DNA of 64,000 nt from JBFMDN01 sp040753915 (GCA_040753915.1 JBFMDN010000022.1:1-64000); one strand, 5' to 3'. Counted from the stretch's first letter, positions 32,446 to 42,794 are shown. Notes: generated by a model not told the origin, from the letters alone. A program made the numbers and translations.

Positions 32446-34604
32446 ACGGTTGGAAGTGGATGCGTGTCGTGGGAATCTTGCTGGGACTGGGGGGGCTGCT
32501 TTTCTCCCTTGCGTACGTGGAGTACCGGCACAGGAATCCCCAGTGGAAAACGTACCAGGAGAGGGGGATTGCCCTGGCCATCGAGCGCCTCGAGGCCGAG
32601 CTCTCGTCAGCCGCCTCCCAGGATCGACGCAGCGTGATCCTTTCCGAGCTGCAATCATTGCGCAACAGAAAACCGCAGATCATCGAGATCAAGCCGTTCG
32701 GGCAGAAAGACTCCCAACCGGACCGATGTATAACCTGTCATTACGGAATCGAGGACCTTTCCGCGTCGCACCCGAATTCCGTGTTCGGTTGCGTGGTGTG
32801 CCACGGGGGCAATGGAGCGGACCTTACGGTGAAGGGCGCTCATCTCGGGATGAGAGGAGGCCGCAATCCCGCCAGATTGGACCTGGCATGTCTGAGCTGC
32901 GGCAGCACCCAACCAGGAGGGGGAACATGCCACGGGAACCGGGAGCATCCGTTGCTCAATCGCGTGGACACCGTGCCTCGTTCCATCATGGCCACCAACG
33001 CGGGGATCATCGGCATACTGAGGTTCCAATGGGGTCTCGACGATCTTCCCGAAGCTCGATACGGCATAAGGCCTGTCACGGACGGGAAAACAACCCTGGA
33101 GGAGATCCCTCCCGAGCGCCCTCACCCGGATACTGTCAATCTGGCTAACAGCCATTTTCGCAAATTCTGCGCCGCCTGCCACCTCTGGACTCCACGGCTC
33201 AGGGAGACCATGGGGCGACTCGAGGGATGCCCCGCATGCCACGCCCCGTACGAAGAGGGCGGCAGATACATAGGCGGAGATCCTACCATCAACCGTAGCG
33301 AGACCGGCCATCCGGCCACTCATACCATTACCAATCTCATCCCCGACAATCGATGCAGAGCCTGCCACAACCGAAGTGCGCGCATCGGCCTCAACTATCA
33401 CGGCGAAATGGAAAGCGCCCAATACGGTACCCCCTTTGTCCGAGGTGGGCCGAACGAACAAACGTTGAGCGACGGTAGGTTCGTTCTGCACGTCGCGCCT
33501 GACATTCATCGGGAAAAGGGTATGGGGTGTATTGACTGCCACACGGGTCAGGACACCATGGGGGATGGCATAGTCCACGGGGAGATGAAGGACCAGATAG
33601 AGATTCGGTGCGAGGACTGTCATGGCGGCTATCGAGAGCCGCCGAGAACGAGAAAAGTCGACAAGAACGATCCGTTGGCACAAGCACTCATCCGATCCTC
33701 CAAATTCGTCAAACCCCTGGACGGTGAAACTATCCTCGAGACATCAAAGGGACGCCCGCTTCCCCATGTGAGGCTTAAGGGTGAGTCATTCGTCCTCACG
33801 AGCAAGCTCACCGGCAAGGAACATCCCGTGAGAGTTATCACGGGCAAACGGAACGGCCACACCATCAAGGGCCATGAACGGATGGAGTGCGATTCCTGCC
33901 ACAGCGCGTGGAGCCCCCAATGCTATGGATGCCACCAGGTGCTCGATTTCGGACATATGGGCAGAGATCATCTCAGCGGAAACGACACTCCTGGTCGCTG
34001 GGCTGAGGGAAGGACCTACTTCAGGTTCGAGCGCAACATTTTCGGCATCAATTCGCGGGGCAACGTGGGGATCCTGGTCCCCGGCTGCCAGGTGTGGAAC
34101 ACGGTCAGAGATTCAACAGGCCGGGTGATTCAACCGTACGACTCCGCGATCATGAGGCTCAAGAACGGCCTCAACTCGATAGCGATGGGACCGATTCATC
34201 CGCACACGTCTCGGCTCGAAGTGCCCCGCTGCGTGGACTGCCACCTGGACCCCAAGGCGCTCGGGCTCGGAGATGGGGAACTGTCGTCTGGACCCGATGG
34301 AACAACTCTGGAAGTGAGTTCTCTGTACGATTCTGCGGCCTCCGGCCTGAAAATACCCTTCTCAATCGATGCGGTTATAGATGTGAACGGCCGAATCCTC
34401 CAAGGGACCTCCCATGCCCTTTCCCGGGGATTCAACAAGAAAGAGTTGGACAAAATCCTTGGCATAGCTCGATGCCTGCCCTGCCACGACCGGTATGACG
34501 ATCCCATCTGGGAGAGGCCGGGCCCGTACGTGGAAGCCCCCCCATGCAAGAGGAAACAGGAAGAAGCAGTCAGGTCCCTGCAGATCTCTGAAACCGATGG
34601 GTGA
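32442..34604 (+). CDS. Multiheme c-type cytochrome, at least 11 hemes, membrane anchored
   Basis: A 720-residue protein from ATG 32442, with an uncleaved membrane anchor (residues about 8-26) and a large periplasmic part. Eleven CXXCH heme sites are readable (CITCH, CVVCH, CAACH, CPACH, CRACH, CIDCH, CEDCH, CDSCH, CYGCH, CVDCH, CLPCH). A possible twelfth site has an unusual spacing, Cys153-x9-Cys163-His164 (or Cys150-x12). The long heme-free stretch 390-490 and GRWAEGRTYFRF suggest a further domain. The protein probably takes electrons from the quinol-linked partner subunit. The frame continues upstream to 32166 but the ATGA overlap with the preceding gene marks the true start. Confidence 0.9.
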   Translation: MNGWKWMRVVGILLGLGGLLFSLAYVEYRHRNPQWKTYQERGIALAIERLEAELSSAASQDRRSVILSELQSLRNRKPQIIEIKPFGQKDSQPDRCITCHYGIEDLSASHPNSVFGCVVCHGGNGADLTVKGAHLGMRGGRNPARLDLACLSCGSTQPGGGTCHGNREHPLLNRVDTVPRSIMATNAGIIGILRFQWGLDDLPEARYGIRPVTDGKTTLEEIPPERPHPDTVNLANSHFRKFCAACHLWTPRLRETMGRLEGCPACHAPYEEGGRYIGGDPTINRSETGHPATHTITNLIPDNRCRACHNRSARIGLNYHGEMESAQYGTPFVRGGPNEQTLSDGRFVLHVAPDIHREKGMGCIDCHTGQDTMGDGIVHGEMKDQIEIRCEDCHGGYREPPRTRKVDKNDPLAQALIRSSKFVKPLDGETILETSKGRPLPHVRLKGESFVLTSKLTGKEHPVRVITGKRNGHTIKGHERMECDSCHSAWSPQCYGCHQVLDFGHMGRDHLSGNDTPGRWAEGRTYFRFERNIFGINSRGNVGILVPGCQVWNTVRDSTGRVIQPYDSAIMRLKNGLNSIAMGPIHPHTSRLEVPRCVDCHLDPKALGLGDGELSSGPDGTTLEVSSLYDSAASGLKIPFSIDAVIDVNGRILQGTSHALSRGFNKKELDKILGIARCLPCHDRYDDPIWERPGPYVEAPPCKRKQEEAVRSLQISETDG

Positions 34605-34688
34605 GCGGCAAATACTGCGGAAGGCTCTGTCTGCACTGAACTTCCCTTGGCTCACCCGAACTATGGAGACCGATTCCGGAGGTAATAT

Positions 34689-35996
34689 ATGTCGATATTG
34701 GCTCTGATACTGCTTGGTATAATCTTCTTGATTCTCCTGAACGGAGTGTTCGCTTGCATGGAGATCGCTTTAGTATCTGTTTCGAAGGCTCGTCTCCGAC
34801 GCTTGGAACAAGAGAACCACCCTGGTGCCAAAGCGGCTTTGTTCCTGCACAACAATATGGACAACTTCTTTGCCACAGTCCAGATCGGGATCACGTTCGT
34901 CGCTACGCTCTCAGCGGCTATCGGAGGGGATTCATCCGTGGAGCTGTTTACCCCCCTCTTGGAAGCCCTCGGAATAGACCCTTCTTCGTCCGTCGGCCGC
35001 GTCGTGGCTCTTATGGGAGTGACGATCTGCATATCGTATGTGAGCCTTGTCATAGGCGAGCTGGTTCCGAAGTCACTGGCCCGTAGATACCCTGGTAGAA
35101 TCAGCACATTTCTTGCTGGTTTCTTCAAATCGTTCTCAATGCTGATGGCTCCCGTAATTAAAATCCTCTCCGGGTCAACCTCTTTGATATTGAAAATCCT
35201 GATGATTCCCGAGACCAAAGAAGCAGCGAACGTCACAGCCGAAGAATTCAGGATCATGGCGTCGGAGCTTGTAGACAATCGCCAGATATCCCAACAAGTC
35301 CATGACATACTAGTCCGGGCCAGCAGGCTGGCACAGACCCGCGTACAAGACGTTATGGTTCCGCGGCCGAAGATACTAAGCGTGAAAGTTGAGTCCGAAG
35401 ACGACCCTGAAATTCGGAGCAAAACCTTGGCCATGTACAGGAAGCACCCGTTCACAAATTTCCCTGTTACTGACATGCAAGGAGAGAATGTACTTGGAGT
35501 AATCAATGTGAAGGATTTACTATTGGAAGACCGTCCCTCCAAGATGCTCATAAGGCCGGTGACATTCAGCTCTCCCGGGCTGACCTTGGATCGCCTCTTG
35601 GCAACCATGCAACGGAATCATACCCAGATATCCGTGGTGGTTGACGAGTACGGCATCATCGACGGTCTCATAACAATCGAGGACATTTTGGAGGAATTTG
35701 TGGGGGAAATAGTCAGTGACGTGTCCCGTCGTACGCTTCCGATTGCCCCATCCACCGGCAGGGAACCGGAACCTGTGGTAGAGGGCACGATCAGCCTTCA
35801 CGAGCTGCGGGAATCAGTGTCGATTTGCTTGCCCCCCTCAACGGATTATTCGACCCTGGCAGGGTTCCTGATGCAAAGTTTGGGACGAATTCCCACCCCC
35901 GGCGATTCTGTAGATTACGAGGGCTGGCGTTTTGAAGTTACCGAAATGGACGGCAATCGCATCAGGAAGGTCAGAGTCATTGCCTTGGAAAAGTGA
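34689..35996 (+). CDS. CorC/TlyC (HlyC) family DUF21-CBS transporter protein
   Basis: A 435-residue membrane protein: DUF21 domain with four helices (about 1-190, with the signature NGVFACMEIALVSVSKARLRRL), two CBS domains (about 205-330, including PVTDMQGENVLGVINVKDLL and DEYGIIDGLITIEDILEEFVGEI), and a C-terminal transporter-associated CorC_HlyC domain (about 345-430, PGDSVDYEGWRFEV). Relatives (CorB/CorC, YfjD, MpfA) export magnesium or other divalent cations. GGAGG lies upstream of the ATG. It is a single gene after the cytochrome operon. Confidence 0.92.
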   Translation: MSILALILLGIIFLILLNGVFACMEIALVSVSKARLRRLEQENHPGAKAALFLHNNMDNFFATVQIGITFVATLSAAIGGDSSVELFTPLLEALGIDPSSSVGRVVALMGVTICISYVSLVIGELVPKSLARRYPGRISTFLAGFFKSFSMLMAPVIKILSGSTSLILKILMIPETKEAANVTAEEFRIMASELVDNRQISQQVHDILVRASRLAQTRVQDVMVPRPKILSVKVESEDDPEIRSKTLAMYRKHPFTNFPVTDMQGENVLGVINVKDLLLEDRPSKMLIRPVTFSSPGLTLDRLLATMQRNHTQISVVVDEYGIIDGLITIEDILEEFVGEIVSDVSRRTLPIAPSTGREPEPVVEGTISLHELRESVSICLPPSTDYSTLAGFLMQSLGRIPTPGDSVDYEGWRFEVTEMDGNRIRKVRVIALEK

Positions 35997-36400
35997 CCGG
36001 CACGATGCCCGGCTGACATCTGGAATGAATAGGAATACCGGTGTCTGAGCCCAACAGGAAATGATGAAACTGCTTTTGATCCGGCCGGTGGCCCTTGCTG
36101 AGTCCGAAGGTTGCAGCAAAAGGGTGATCATGGGTACTTGCCCCATGCAAGTCGACATCGCCAGACATCGTGCGGGACGTGACATCGTGGCGAGCGTGCG
36201 CGAAATCGGTCGACCAGAAAGGACTGGCAAAACTCCCGCACACCTGAATCAACCCGAACCGGGGAGATCGCGGTGAACGGTCACTTTTGTGGTTCTTTCT
36301 GGCAAATCACTCCTTCGTCATTAAATTATATGGTTAGAGCATTGATGAGCTTGCCTGACGAATGATTCGGGAAGGTCACCAGTCCCGGGGGCTGCATATC
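35997..36400. other. Intergenic, no convincing gene
   Basis: About 400 bases. A short frame starting MMKLLLIRPVALAESEG (36061-36276) opens like a B12-binding radical SAM protein but has no continuation, so it is not called. No terminator or promoter was clear. Confidence 0.4.
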
Positions 36401-37234
36401 ATGATAGAAGTCATGGGATTGACCAAACAGTATGGCTCCATAAAGGCGCTCGACAACCTCTCTTTCAGAGTGGAACGGGGAAGCGTGTTCGGCCTTCTCG
36501 GACCCAATGGCGCCGGCAAGACAACCACAATAAAGATACTGACGACCCTTTCGAAACCCGATGGGGGAAGAGCCGTCATAGCCGGGCATGATGTCGTAAA
36601 GGAACCCGTCTCTGTCAAACGGCTGATGGGGGTCATGCCGCAAGAGAATAACCTCGACCGGGAGCTCACCGCATACGAAAACCTCCTGATCTACAGCATG
36701 CTGTATGAAGTGCCCGACCGTGAGGCAAAGATCCACTGGTGCCTTAATCTCGTCGATCTTTGGGCCCGGCGGGATGAACTGCTCATGCGATTCTCGGGCG
36801 GCATGCAACGACGCCTTCTCATTGCGAGGGCCCTTCTGACCGAGCCGTCGGTACTGTTCCTCGACGAGCCGTCTATCGGCCTGGATCCCCAGATCAGACG
36901 TCAGTTGTGGGACATCATACGCAAGACTCGCATTGACGGCCGGACTGTTGTGATCACCACGCACTACATTGAAGAAGCCGAAGCGCTCTGCGATCACGTT
37001 GGCATTCTCAACAAAGGCGCACTCATAGCGCTTGACACCCCAGATAACCTGAAGGCGACCCTGGGGGAGTATATCGTCGAGTTCGTAAATGATGACGGCA
37101 AGCTCGTACAACAGATGTGCAAGGATCGTGAGGAGGCCACCAATATGGTGCTCTGTACGGACTGCGAGGTCAGGATACGGCGGTCGAATCTCGAGGACGT
37201 ATTCGTCAAATTGACCGGGGAGCGTATCGAATGA
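36401..37234 (+). CDS. ABC-2 type exporter ATPase
   Basis: A 277-residue ATPase starting MIEVMGLTKQYGSIKAL, with Walker A GPNGAGKTTT, Q-loop VMPQENNLDRELTAYEN, signature FSGGMQRRLLIARAL, Walker B VLFLDEPSIGLD and H-loop ITTHY, plus the NodI/DrrA-type C-terminal domain. The set is typical of exporters for drugs, polysaccharides or lipo-oligosaccharides. It overlaps the permease by four bases (ATGA at 37231-37234). The frame continues 13 codons upstream, but ATG 36401 fits the family start. Confidence 0.9.
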   Translation: MIEVMGLTKQYGSIKALDNLSFRVERGSVFGLLGPNGAGKTTTIKILTTLSKPDGGRAVIAGHDVVKEPVSVKRLMGVMPQENNLDRELTAYENLLIYSMLYEVPDREAKIHWCLNLVDLWARRDELLMRFSGGMQRRLLIARALLTEPSVLFLDEPSIGLDPQIRRQLWDIIRKTRIDGRTVVITTHYIEEAEALCDHVGILNKGALIALDTPDNLKATLGEYIVEFVNDDGKLVQQMCKDREEATNMVLCTDCEVRIRRSNLEDVFVKLTGERIE

Positions 37235-37977
37235 TCAGGGGCGCATGGTATCCTATTTTTCTTCGCGAGATGCTCCTGTTCAAGAGACAACTCCTGAGGA
37301 TCAGCTATCTCTTTTCCGCTATGCTTATACCGATTATTTATCTTCTTACCTTCGGTCTGGGCCTAGGCCGGATGGTGCAGATTAAGGGCACAGACTATCT
37401 GAGCTACTTGATTCCTGGGCTCGTTGCGTTGACTTCAATGATGAACTCTTACACATGGGTGGCCAACGCCCTCAACCTTAACCGACTGTACTTCAAGAAC
37501 TTTCAGGTTTTCATCCAAGCACCCATCCCGCCTTCGGCCATCATGATTGGAGAAGTGCTGGCCGGAATGGTGAAGGGACTGTTCGCCTCGGGCCTCATCT
37601 TGATCGTCGGGCTTGTTACGACTCGCAATTTATCGATCACACCGCTGTTCGTGCCGACTCTTCTGCTCAATTGTTTCCTCTTCTCCAGTCTTGGGGTGAT
37701 CACTGGCATGATTACAAAGTCGCACGAAGATACGGCCACTTATAACAACTTCTTCATTCTGCCAATGGCGTTTTTCAGCGGGACTTTCTTTCCAGTGGAT
37801 CGGATACCGCAACCGCTTCAAGCAGTGGTCTGGATCTTCCCATTGACACACGCCAACGTTCTAATTCGTGAGAATTCCCTTGATTTGTATGGCTTGATAT
37901 CGCTGGCGGTTCTTGTTCTGTATGCGATTATCTTCTTTATCATCGGTTCCCTACTGATCCGGAATTACGGTGAATAG
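37231..37977 (+). CDS. ABC-2 type exporter permease
   Basis: A 248-residue inner-membrane protein with six predicted helices and the ABC-2 family features: an N-terminal cytosolic RGAWYPIFLREMLLFKRQL, YLIPGLVALTSMM, and the FFSGTFFPVDRIPQPLQ loop before the last two helices, which is common to the NodJ/DrrB group. It is coupled to the ATPase through a start-stop overlap and completes a two-component exporter. The substrate is not evident. The IS nest begins about 70 bases after its stop. Confidence 0.9.
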   Translation: MIRGAWYPIFLREMLLFKRQLLRISYLFSAMLIPIIYLLTFGLGLGRMVQIKGTDYLSYLIPGLVALTSMMNSYTWVANALNLNRLYFKNFQVFIQAPIPPSAIMIGEVLAGMVKGLFASGLILIVGLVTTRNLSITPLFVPTLLLNCFLFSSLGVITGMITKSHEDTATYNNFFILPMAFFSGTFFPVDRIPQPLQAVVWIFPLTHANVLIRENSLDLYGLISLAVLVLYAIIFFIIGSLLIRNYGE

Positions 37978-38637
37978 CCGTTGGGGGTCAAGTCGTGTTT
38001 CTTGATTTCTCTGTTCTCCCGACACCCGAGCATCCTCGGCTTTAAGACTCATCTTCGACAGTGCTCACTTTTGGTACAGTTGTAAGTAGCTGAGATCATG
38101 GTGCCCCATTTTTTAGCACCCTTCTAACTTATTGACATTATTAAGTAGCGTTTCCGGCTCGACTCCAAAATGTAGTGCCGAAAAAGTGATTGGCTCTTGG
38201 AAATTCCGCTTGATCTATAGGCAGGATGGGACGATCATGCTCTCATGTTTATACGAAAGAAGCGTAGTGTGCCCGATGTCAACTACTTTTGTGCATCGGC
38301 GACAATTATTTTTGTGCATGGTTGATGGTTGCTATCCGGCGTCCTGGAGGAAGCCGGGGCTTGTTCTGCCTGGTCAGTTGTCCTCCTTGATGTTTTCCTT
38401 GTGGGTCTGGATGAGCGCATGGTCGGCCACGGTTCCGTCAAAGTCTTTTCGCTTGCGCGGCGTGATTGAGAGAGAGTATCACGGCTGTGGGGGGAACTGG
38501 TGGGGGAACGCTGACGGTTGGGGGGGCCGGATAGTGATATTGTGTCTTTGCACAGGTTCTTGCGGGGAGTCAGGACGTGGGTATGGCGTGGTAGCGGGAT
38601 TCTGGATTCCCGCTGGAGGGGTGAGGAGGGTTGTGTG
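37978..38637. other. Intergenic with left end of the IS nest
   Basis: About 660 bases. Positions 38046-38060 carry the left 15-base inverted repeat of the IS1634-type element. From 38060 to 38637 there is no recognisable coding sequence; the long frame at 38132-38830 overlaps the transposase remnant and is rejected. TGTAAGTAGCTGA at about 38081 resembles TGTAGGTAGCTGA near the right end (44403). Confidence 0.5.
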
Positions 38638-40393
38638 TTACAGACCGATCAGCTTGAGGGCAAGATGGGTCTTGAAAGAGAGCCATCGGAGTGTCTTTGC
38701 GATATTGGTGGCGCCGCATCTGCGCAGTATGGTGATGGCGAGATTTCTCAAGGTGGCCATGACACGTGGAGCAGTTCCCGTCCTTATCTGTGAGCGATCT
38801 TCGCGAAAGGTCTCATCTCGTATCCAATGAAGTCCGTTTTCAATCGCCCAATGTGTGCGGTTGAGTGCAAGGACACGCTCGGGTGATGCCTGGTCTGGTG
38901 TCAGGCTGGTGATTCCATAGGCTATTTCACAGGGTTCTTTGTTCTTTTTCAGGTGGGTCACTTCGCGGCGGACACAAAAGACTTGTCCGACGTGGGGGAA
39001 GTCGACATAGTCGTTGATTTCTTGGCTGGTCCAGATGCTTCTGACCTCGAGCCGTCCGTGACCCTTATCGATGGTTTGGTGCTGAGGGGGGAAAAGCGAC
39101 CAGGTTAAGGTCTGCGATGGCTTCCAGCACAGAAGGCTGGTTATCTTTGACTGTGAAGACGTAGTCGGCCTTCTTCTCTTCTACCACGTAGTCGGCAGTT
39201 GCTCTTTGTGTGTGCATGGCGTCTGCGGTGACTACGGTGCCTTCGAGCGGCACAGGGTCCAACAGCTCCCTGATCACCGGGATTTCATTGGTAGTGGATG
39301 GGATCTGTTGCTGGGCCAGGACGGCACCTTGAGCGGGGGAAAATGCCGAAAGAAGCTTCACCTGACCGTTGGCACTGCGAGCACCCTTGAGGGTTTTTCC
39401 ATCCACTGACGCAACCAACCCTCGTTGCACCGTGGACTGGACCCAATCCGAGACAGCACGGTCTACCGCATTCGCATCGACGGCCTGGATGAAACGGCGG
39501 ATTGCCGGCTCACTTGGCGCATCATAGAGTCCGGTTTTGGGATTTTTTCGGCATCTGAGGCGCTTACGCATCTTTTGGGAACATGCCTGACCCCACTGCG
39601 CCATGGCGTCGAAGCTGGTGGCGCCACACAGTGTGGCACAGATGGCAATAGACAAGATGGCGAGCTTGTTGTGGCGAATTCCCCGAGGCATGCGACAGTC
39701 GGGGATCGCGAGCAGGGCCTTATGCAGCAAGTCGGCATGGCTGTACGGGAGTTTCATGGATGTGACCGTTGGTTTGAGCTCCATCTGGACATAAGGGTCG
39801 GCCAGCTTTTGGGTTGCATCTGGTCGAAGGTGACGGACAAAAACTGATTTGATGCATCCGTGATGGGTGTAGGTTCCGTGGTGATTGGCAAATCCACGGG
39901 TGTTTCCGAGAAAGAGCCACCCTGCGGCTTTGTAGCAGGTCCCCCGATAGAATCGGGGATCGACAAAAGTTTCTACGAGGTAGATGGGATGGCCGTGAGC
40001 GGCCTGCCAGTCATCAGACAAGCGTTTCAGGTTGAGGGCAAGCACTCGGGAGGCAAGATTGGGAACATTGACGTCGGGCAAAATAAGGAAGCGGCAATTG
40101 TTTGCCACCAGAGGAAGGCGCTGGAGCTTCAGTGCCTCAGTCCACCCGATCCATTGGTCTCGTGCTCCACATTTGAGCGCCGCGGCGCCCCATCCCAACA
40201 GTGCGAGCCAACGGTCCCGGTAAACGGCAACGTACCGCAGGGACTGTCCGATGAGGGAATGGAAGCCGAGATAGTGGTGCCGCTTCATGAGGCTGTTCCA
40301 AACAGACCGTTCCGAAGAGGTCACCAAACGGACCTCCACGCACCTGACCATCTCTCGCTGTGCTCTCGGTTCTCCAGGTGATGAATGATCCAT
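38638..40393 (-). pseudogene. DruA-domain/ISAs1 fusion transposase, frameshifted
   Basis: The frame from 40393 (442 residues) has an N-terminal DruA-like domain (DUF4338; SLMKRHHYLGFHSLIGQSLR and YLVETFVDP, about residues 25-215). An ISAs1-family DDE transposase follows (IPDCRMPRGIRHNKLAILSIA, VASVDGKTLKG, VVTADAMHTQR). It stops at 39065 after a run TTTTCCCCCC. One base further the other frame continues the protein (QHQTIDKGHGRLEVRSIW) and reaches the usual C-terminus (LNRTHWAIENGLHWIRDETFRED) ending at 38638. Loss of one C would restore the frame, so this is one inactivating insertion or a homopolymer sequencing error. The start abuts the IS21 end and may itself be truncated. Confidence 0.82.
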
Positions 40394-40461
40394 GCCCCCC
40401 TTCTAGACAATTTCGGCTGGGATGTCCAGAAAAAAGCGCACAATGATGCAAATACCGCGGG

Positions 40462-41211
40462 TTATCGCCTACAATGACATAGCCCTGCATGGTCGGCCCG
40501 ATAGCTCGGTCCGGTGAGCTCGAGGATGGTACAGTGGTGTACCAGCCGGTCGATGGCGGCAGCGGTGGTCAGGGGATCCTTGAAGATCTTGTCCCACTGG
40601 GAGAAGACGCGGTTGGAGGTGATAAGCACACTCCTGCGCTCGTATCGCTCGGCAAGGAACGTGAAGAGCACCTCCATCTCTTCGGGCTGTTGCTGCACGT
40701 AACCGATGTCGTCGATGATGACCGCCTCGAATCGATCCAGGCGGCGCATTTCCCGTTCCAGGGCAAGAGCTCTCTTGGCCACGAGCAGCCCCTGCACCAG
40801 ACTGTAGGCAGGGGTGAAGAGTACCGAGTGCCCTCGGTGGATAAGCTCCTGACCGATGGCACAGATGAGATGGGTCTTGCCCCGTCCCGGCAGTCCGAAG
40901 GCGAGGACATTCTCGGCCCGCTTCAGAAAATGTCCTTGAACCAGTACGGGCAATTGTTGCCTGACCCTCTCGGACAGCCTTGCCGTATCCACGGTGCTCA
41001 ACGTCTTCGCTGCCGGAAGGTGAGAGGCCTTGAGCACGCGCTCTACCTTACGCACCCTCCGCTCCTCGATCTCCAGCTCCACCAGGTGGCCCAAGTATCG
41101 TGAGAAATCCCACCCCTCTCGCCTGGCAATCTCTGCCGCCTCCTCGTAATGGAGGGCAAACGACAGCAGCTTCACGGCACGCAGCAGCAACGCAAGGCCC
41201 GCTTGGCTCAT
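40462..41211 (-). CDS. istB: IS21-family ATP-binding helper protein IstB
   Basis: A 249-residue AAA+ protein of the DnaC/IstB group. It has Walker A GLPGRGKTHL, Walker B VIIDDIGYV, sensor region LITSNRVFSQWDKIF and the family C-terminus AAIDRLVHHCTILELTG. It binds ATP and DNA and stimulates the IstA transposase by remodelling the target. The start overlaps the istA stop (ATGA at 41208-41211). It appears intact. Confidence 0.95.
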   Translation of the reverse strand: MSQAGLALLLRAVKLLSFALHYEEAAEIARREGWDFSRYLGHLVELEIEERRVRKVERVLKASHLPAAKTLSTVDTARLSERVRQQLPVLVQGHFLKRAENVLAFGLPGRGKTHLICAIGQELIHRGHSVLFTPAYSLVQGLLVAKRALALEREMRRLDRFEAVIIDDIGYVQQQPEEMEVLFTFLAERYERRSVLITSNRVFSQWDKIFKDPLTTAAAIDRLVHHCTILELTGPSYRADHAGLCHCRR

Positions 41212-42731
41212 AATGCCACCTCCCGGTCTGTGGCCAGTAGTGCATCGTAGCCTGATAGGTCTACCTCGAAGGCCTCCATTTGAGGAGGAGCCGGTTCCCT
41301 GCCGGCATCCATCAGGTTCTTCACGTTCTCCATGGTCACGGGCGAGCCGTCTTCCATCACCAACTGCAGCGCTGCTTCCACCTCAGTCTCCATGGTGGAT
41401 GCGGCCAAGTGGAGGATACGCAGATACCCAAGAGCTGCCTTGCGTTCATCGTGTACTCCGCACAAGGCGTCGTACGCCTTGCGAAAAATCAGCGAGGGAA
41501 ACAGGTCCTCCCGATATTTGAAGAGTCTGAAGGCCCCTGGTTTGCGTACCAAGGACCAGATGATATGCCGGTAGTTGATCCGGTGACCCCCTCTGCCCAG
41601 AAGCCGCCCCACGCTCAACTGAAGCGTGCTCCCGTAGAATACCTCCAGTCTGTCGTCATAGATTCTGACCTTTACCATCTCGCCGATGAGCCGAGACGGA
41701 ACCGAATAGATGTTGTTCTTAACCGAGATGGTGCTGTGGGAACTCACCCGCACCTGCGTTTCGGTGAATTCGGGAAGTCGGTCCACCCGTAGGGGATTCA
41801 TCGCCTCCATCTCGTGCTGCAGCCGCTTGGTTCTCACGCGATTGGCCTTATCCAAGGCCTCCGCCAACCATTGTTCATATTCCTGGACACTCTCGAAATC
41901 GCTCGAACCTCTTAGGAGAAGGTGCTGCTTGAGCCTCCGCTTCAGAGCTCCGTTGAGCGCTTCCACGTCCCCGTTCTGCTCCTTTGCCCCGGGCGTTATG
42001 GTTCGGGGCTCCATGCCAAGCTCTTGGATGAAACGGACATACTCCTCGTTGAACGCACGCATGCGTTCGGTGAGATTATGCGTAGCAGCCGTGGAATTGT
42101 CCGTCTGGTGATACCGGGGAACACGCCCCAGTCGAAACAACGCAGCCTGAACATCCCCCTTGAGCGCTGCCAACGATTCTGACCGGCAAATGGTGACCCA
42201 TTCCCAGTTGGAATACGGCAGCACCACATGGCACAACATGTGCGGAAATGCCTCTCCCCCTATGGTCACCCGCAGCTTGCTCCCCCAGGTGAAGTCCGTC
42301 TGCATCGCCTCCCCCGGACGATGCTCCTGAGGAAAAAAGACCGCACGGTCAGGCCCCTCTGTGGCTCGCCACTGCTTCAATCGCCGCTGAAACGTCCTGA
42401 CCTGCCCCGGATCATACCGATCCGGATACCGGTCCAGCAGATCCTCAAAGAGCGCCTTGCCTTCCAACTCCGGAGCATCTCGCAGACGCTCGGCGATCTC
42501 CGGCCAGTCCTCCTCGAACGGATCCGGCCGCGTGCGCCATGTCCGAGGTTCCTTCAACTCCGACGGCAGCTTCCCCAGCTTCAGGTATTTTGACCCGGTA
42601 TTCCGGCTCATACCCGCTCGAAGAGCCGACTTTCCTTTCTTGCCTGTCTTCCCATACTCCTTCATCAGTTTCCTCACTTGAGCATCCGTTGTCCCCAAGT
42701 AATGCCCCTCCTCATCCAAAATGACGGGCAT
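41208..42731 (-). CDS. istA: IS21-family transposase IstA
   Basis: A 507-residue DDE transposase with an N-terminal HTH (LMKEYGKTGKKGKSALRAGM), a catalytic core whose first Asp is in AMQTDFTWGSKLRV, the second in YHQTDNSTAATH and the Glu in PGAKEQNGDVEALNGALK, and a C-terminal Mu-like beta-barrel (VPSRLIGEMVKVRIYDDRLEVF). All three acidic residues are present and the frame is intact, so the element may be active. It is followed by istB with a four-base overlap. Confidence 0.95.
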   Translation of the reverse strand: MPVILDEEGHYLGTTDAQVRKLMKEYGKTGKKGKSALRAGMSRNTGSKYLKLGKLPSELKEPRTWRTRPDPFEEDWPEIAERLRDAPELEGKALFEDLLDRYPDRYDPGQVRTFQRRLKQWRATEGPDRAVFFPQEHRPGEAMQTDFTWGSKLRVTIGGEAFPHMLCHVVLPYSNWEWVTICRSESLAALKGDVQAALFRLGRVPRYHQTDNSTAATHNLTERMRAFNEEYVRFIQELGMEPRTITPGAKEQNGDVEALNGALKRRLKQHLLLRGSSDFESVQEYEQWLAEALDKANRVRTKRLQHEMEAMNPLRVDRLPEFTETQVRVSSHSTISVKNNIYSVPSRLIGEMVKVRIYDDRLEVFYGSTLQLSVGRLLGRGGHRINYRHIIWSLVRKPGAFRLFKYREDLFPSLIFRKAYDALCGVHDERKAALGYLRILHLAASTMETEVEAALQLVMEDGSPVTMENVKNLMDAGREPAPPQMEAFEVDLSGYDALLATDREVAL

Positions 42732-42794
42732 CCTTATCAGACAACTCCCCCCGTTGCATGCACAAGTCTAATTGTCGTCCCCCCTCAAATGTAA

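Noticed and set aside
36061..36276. Short frame starting MMKLLLIRPVAL, like a radical SAM B12-binding protein
   Set aside because: Only the first residues resemble it; no continuation or motif follows.
38132..38830. A 232-residue frame on the plus strand with Trp- and Gly-rich sequence
   Set aside because: Overlaps the C-terminal part of the ISAs1 transposase on the other strand, has no family features and no ribosome site; it is a shadow frame.
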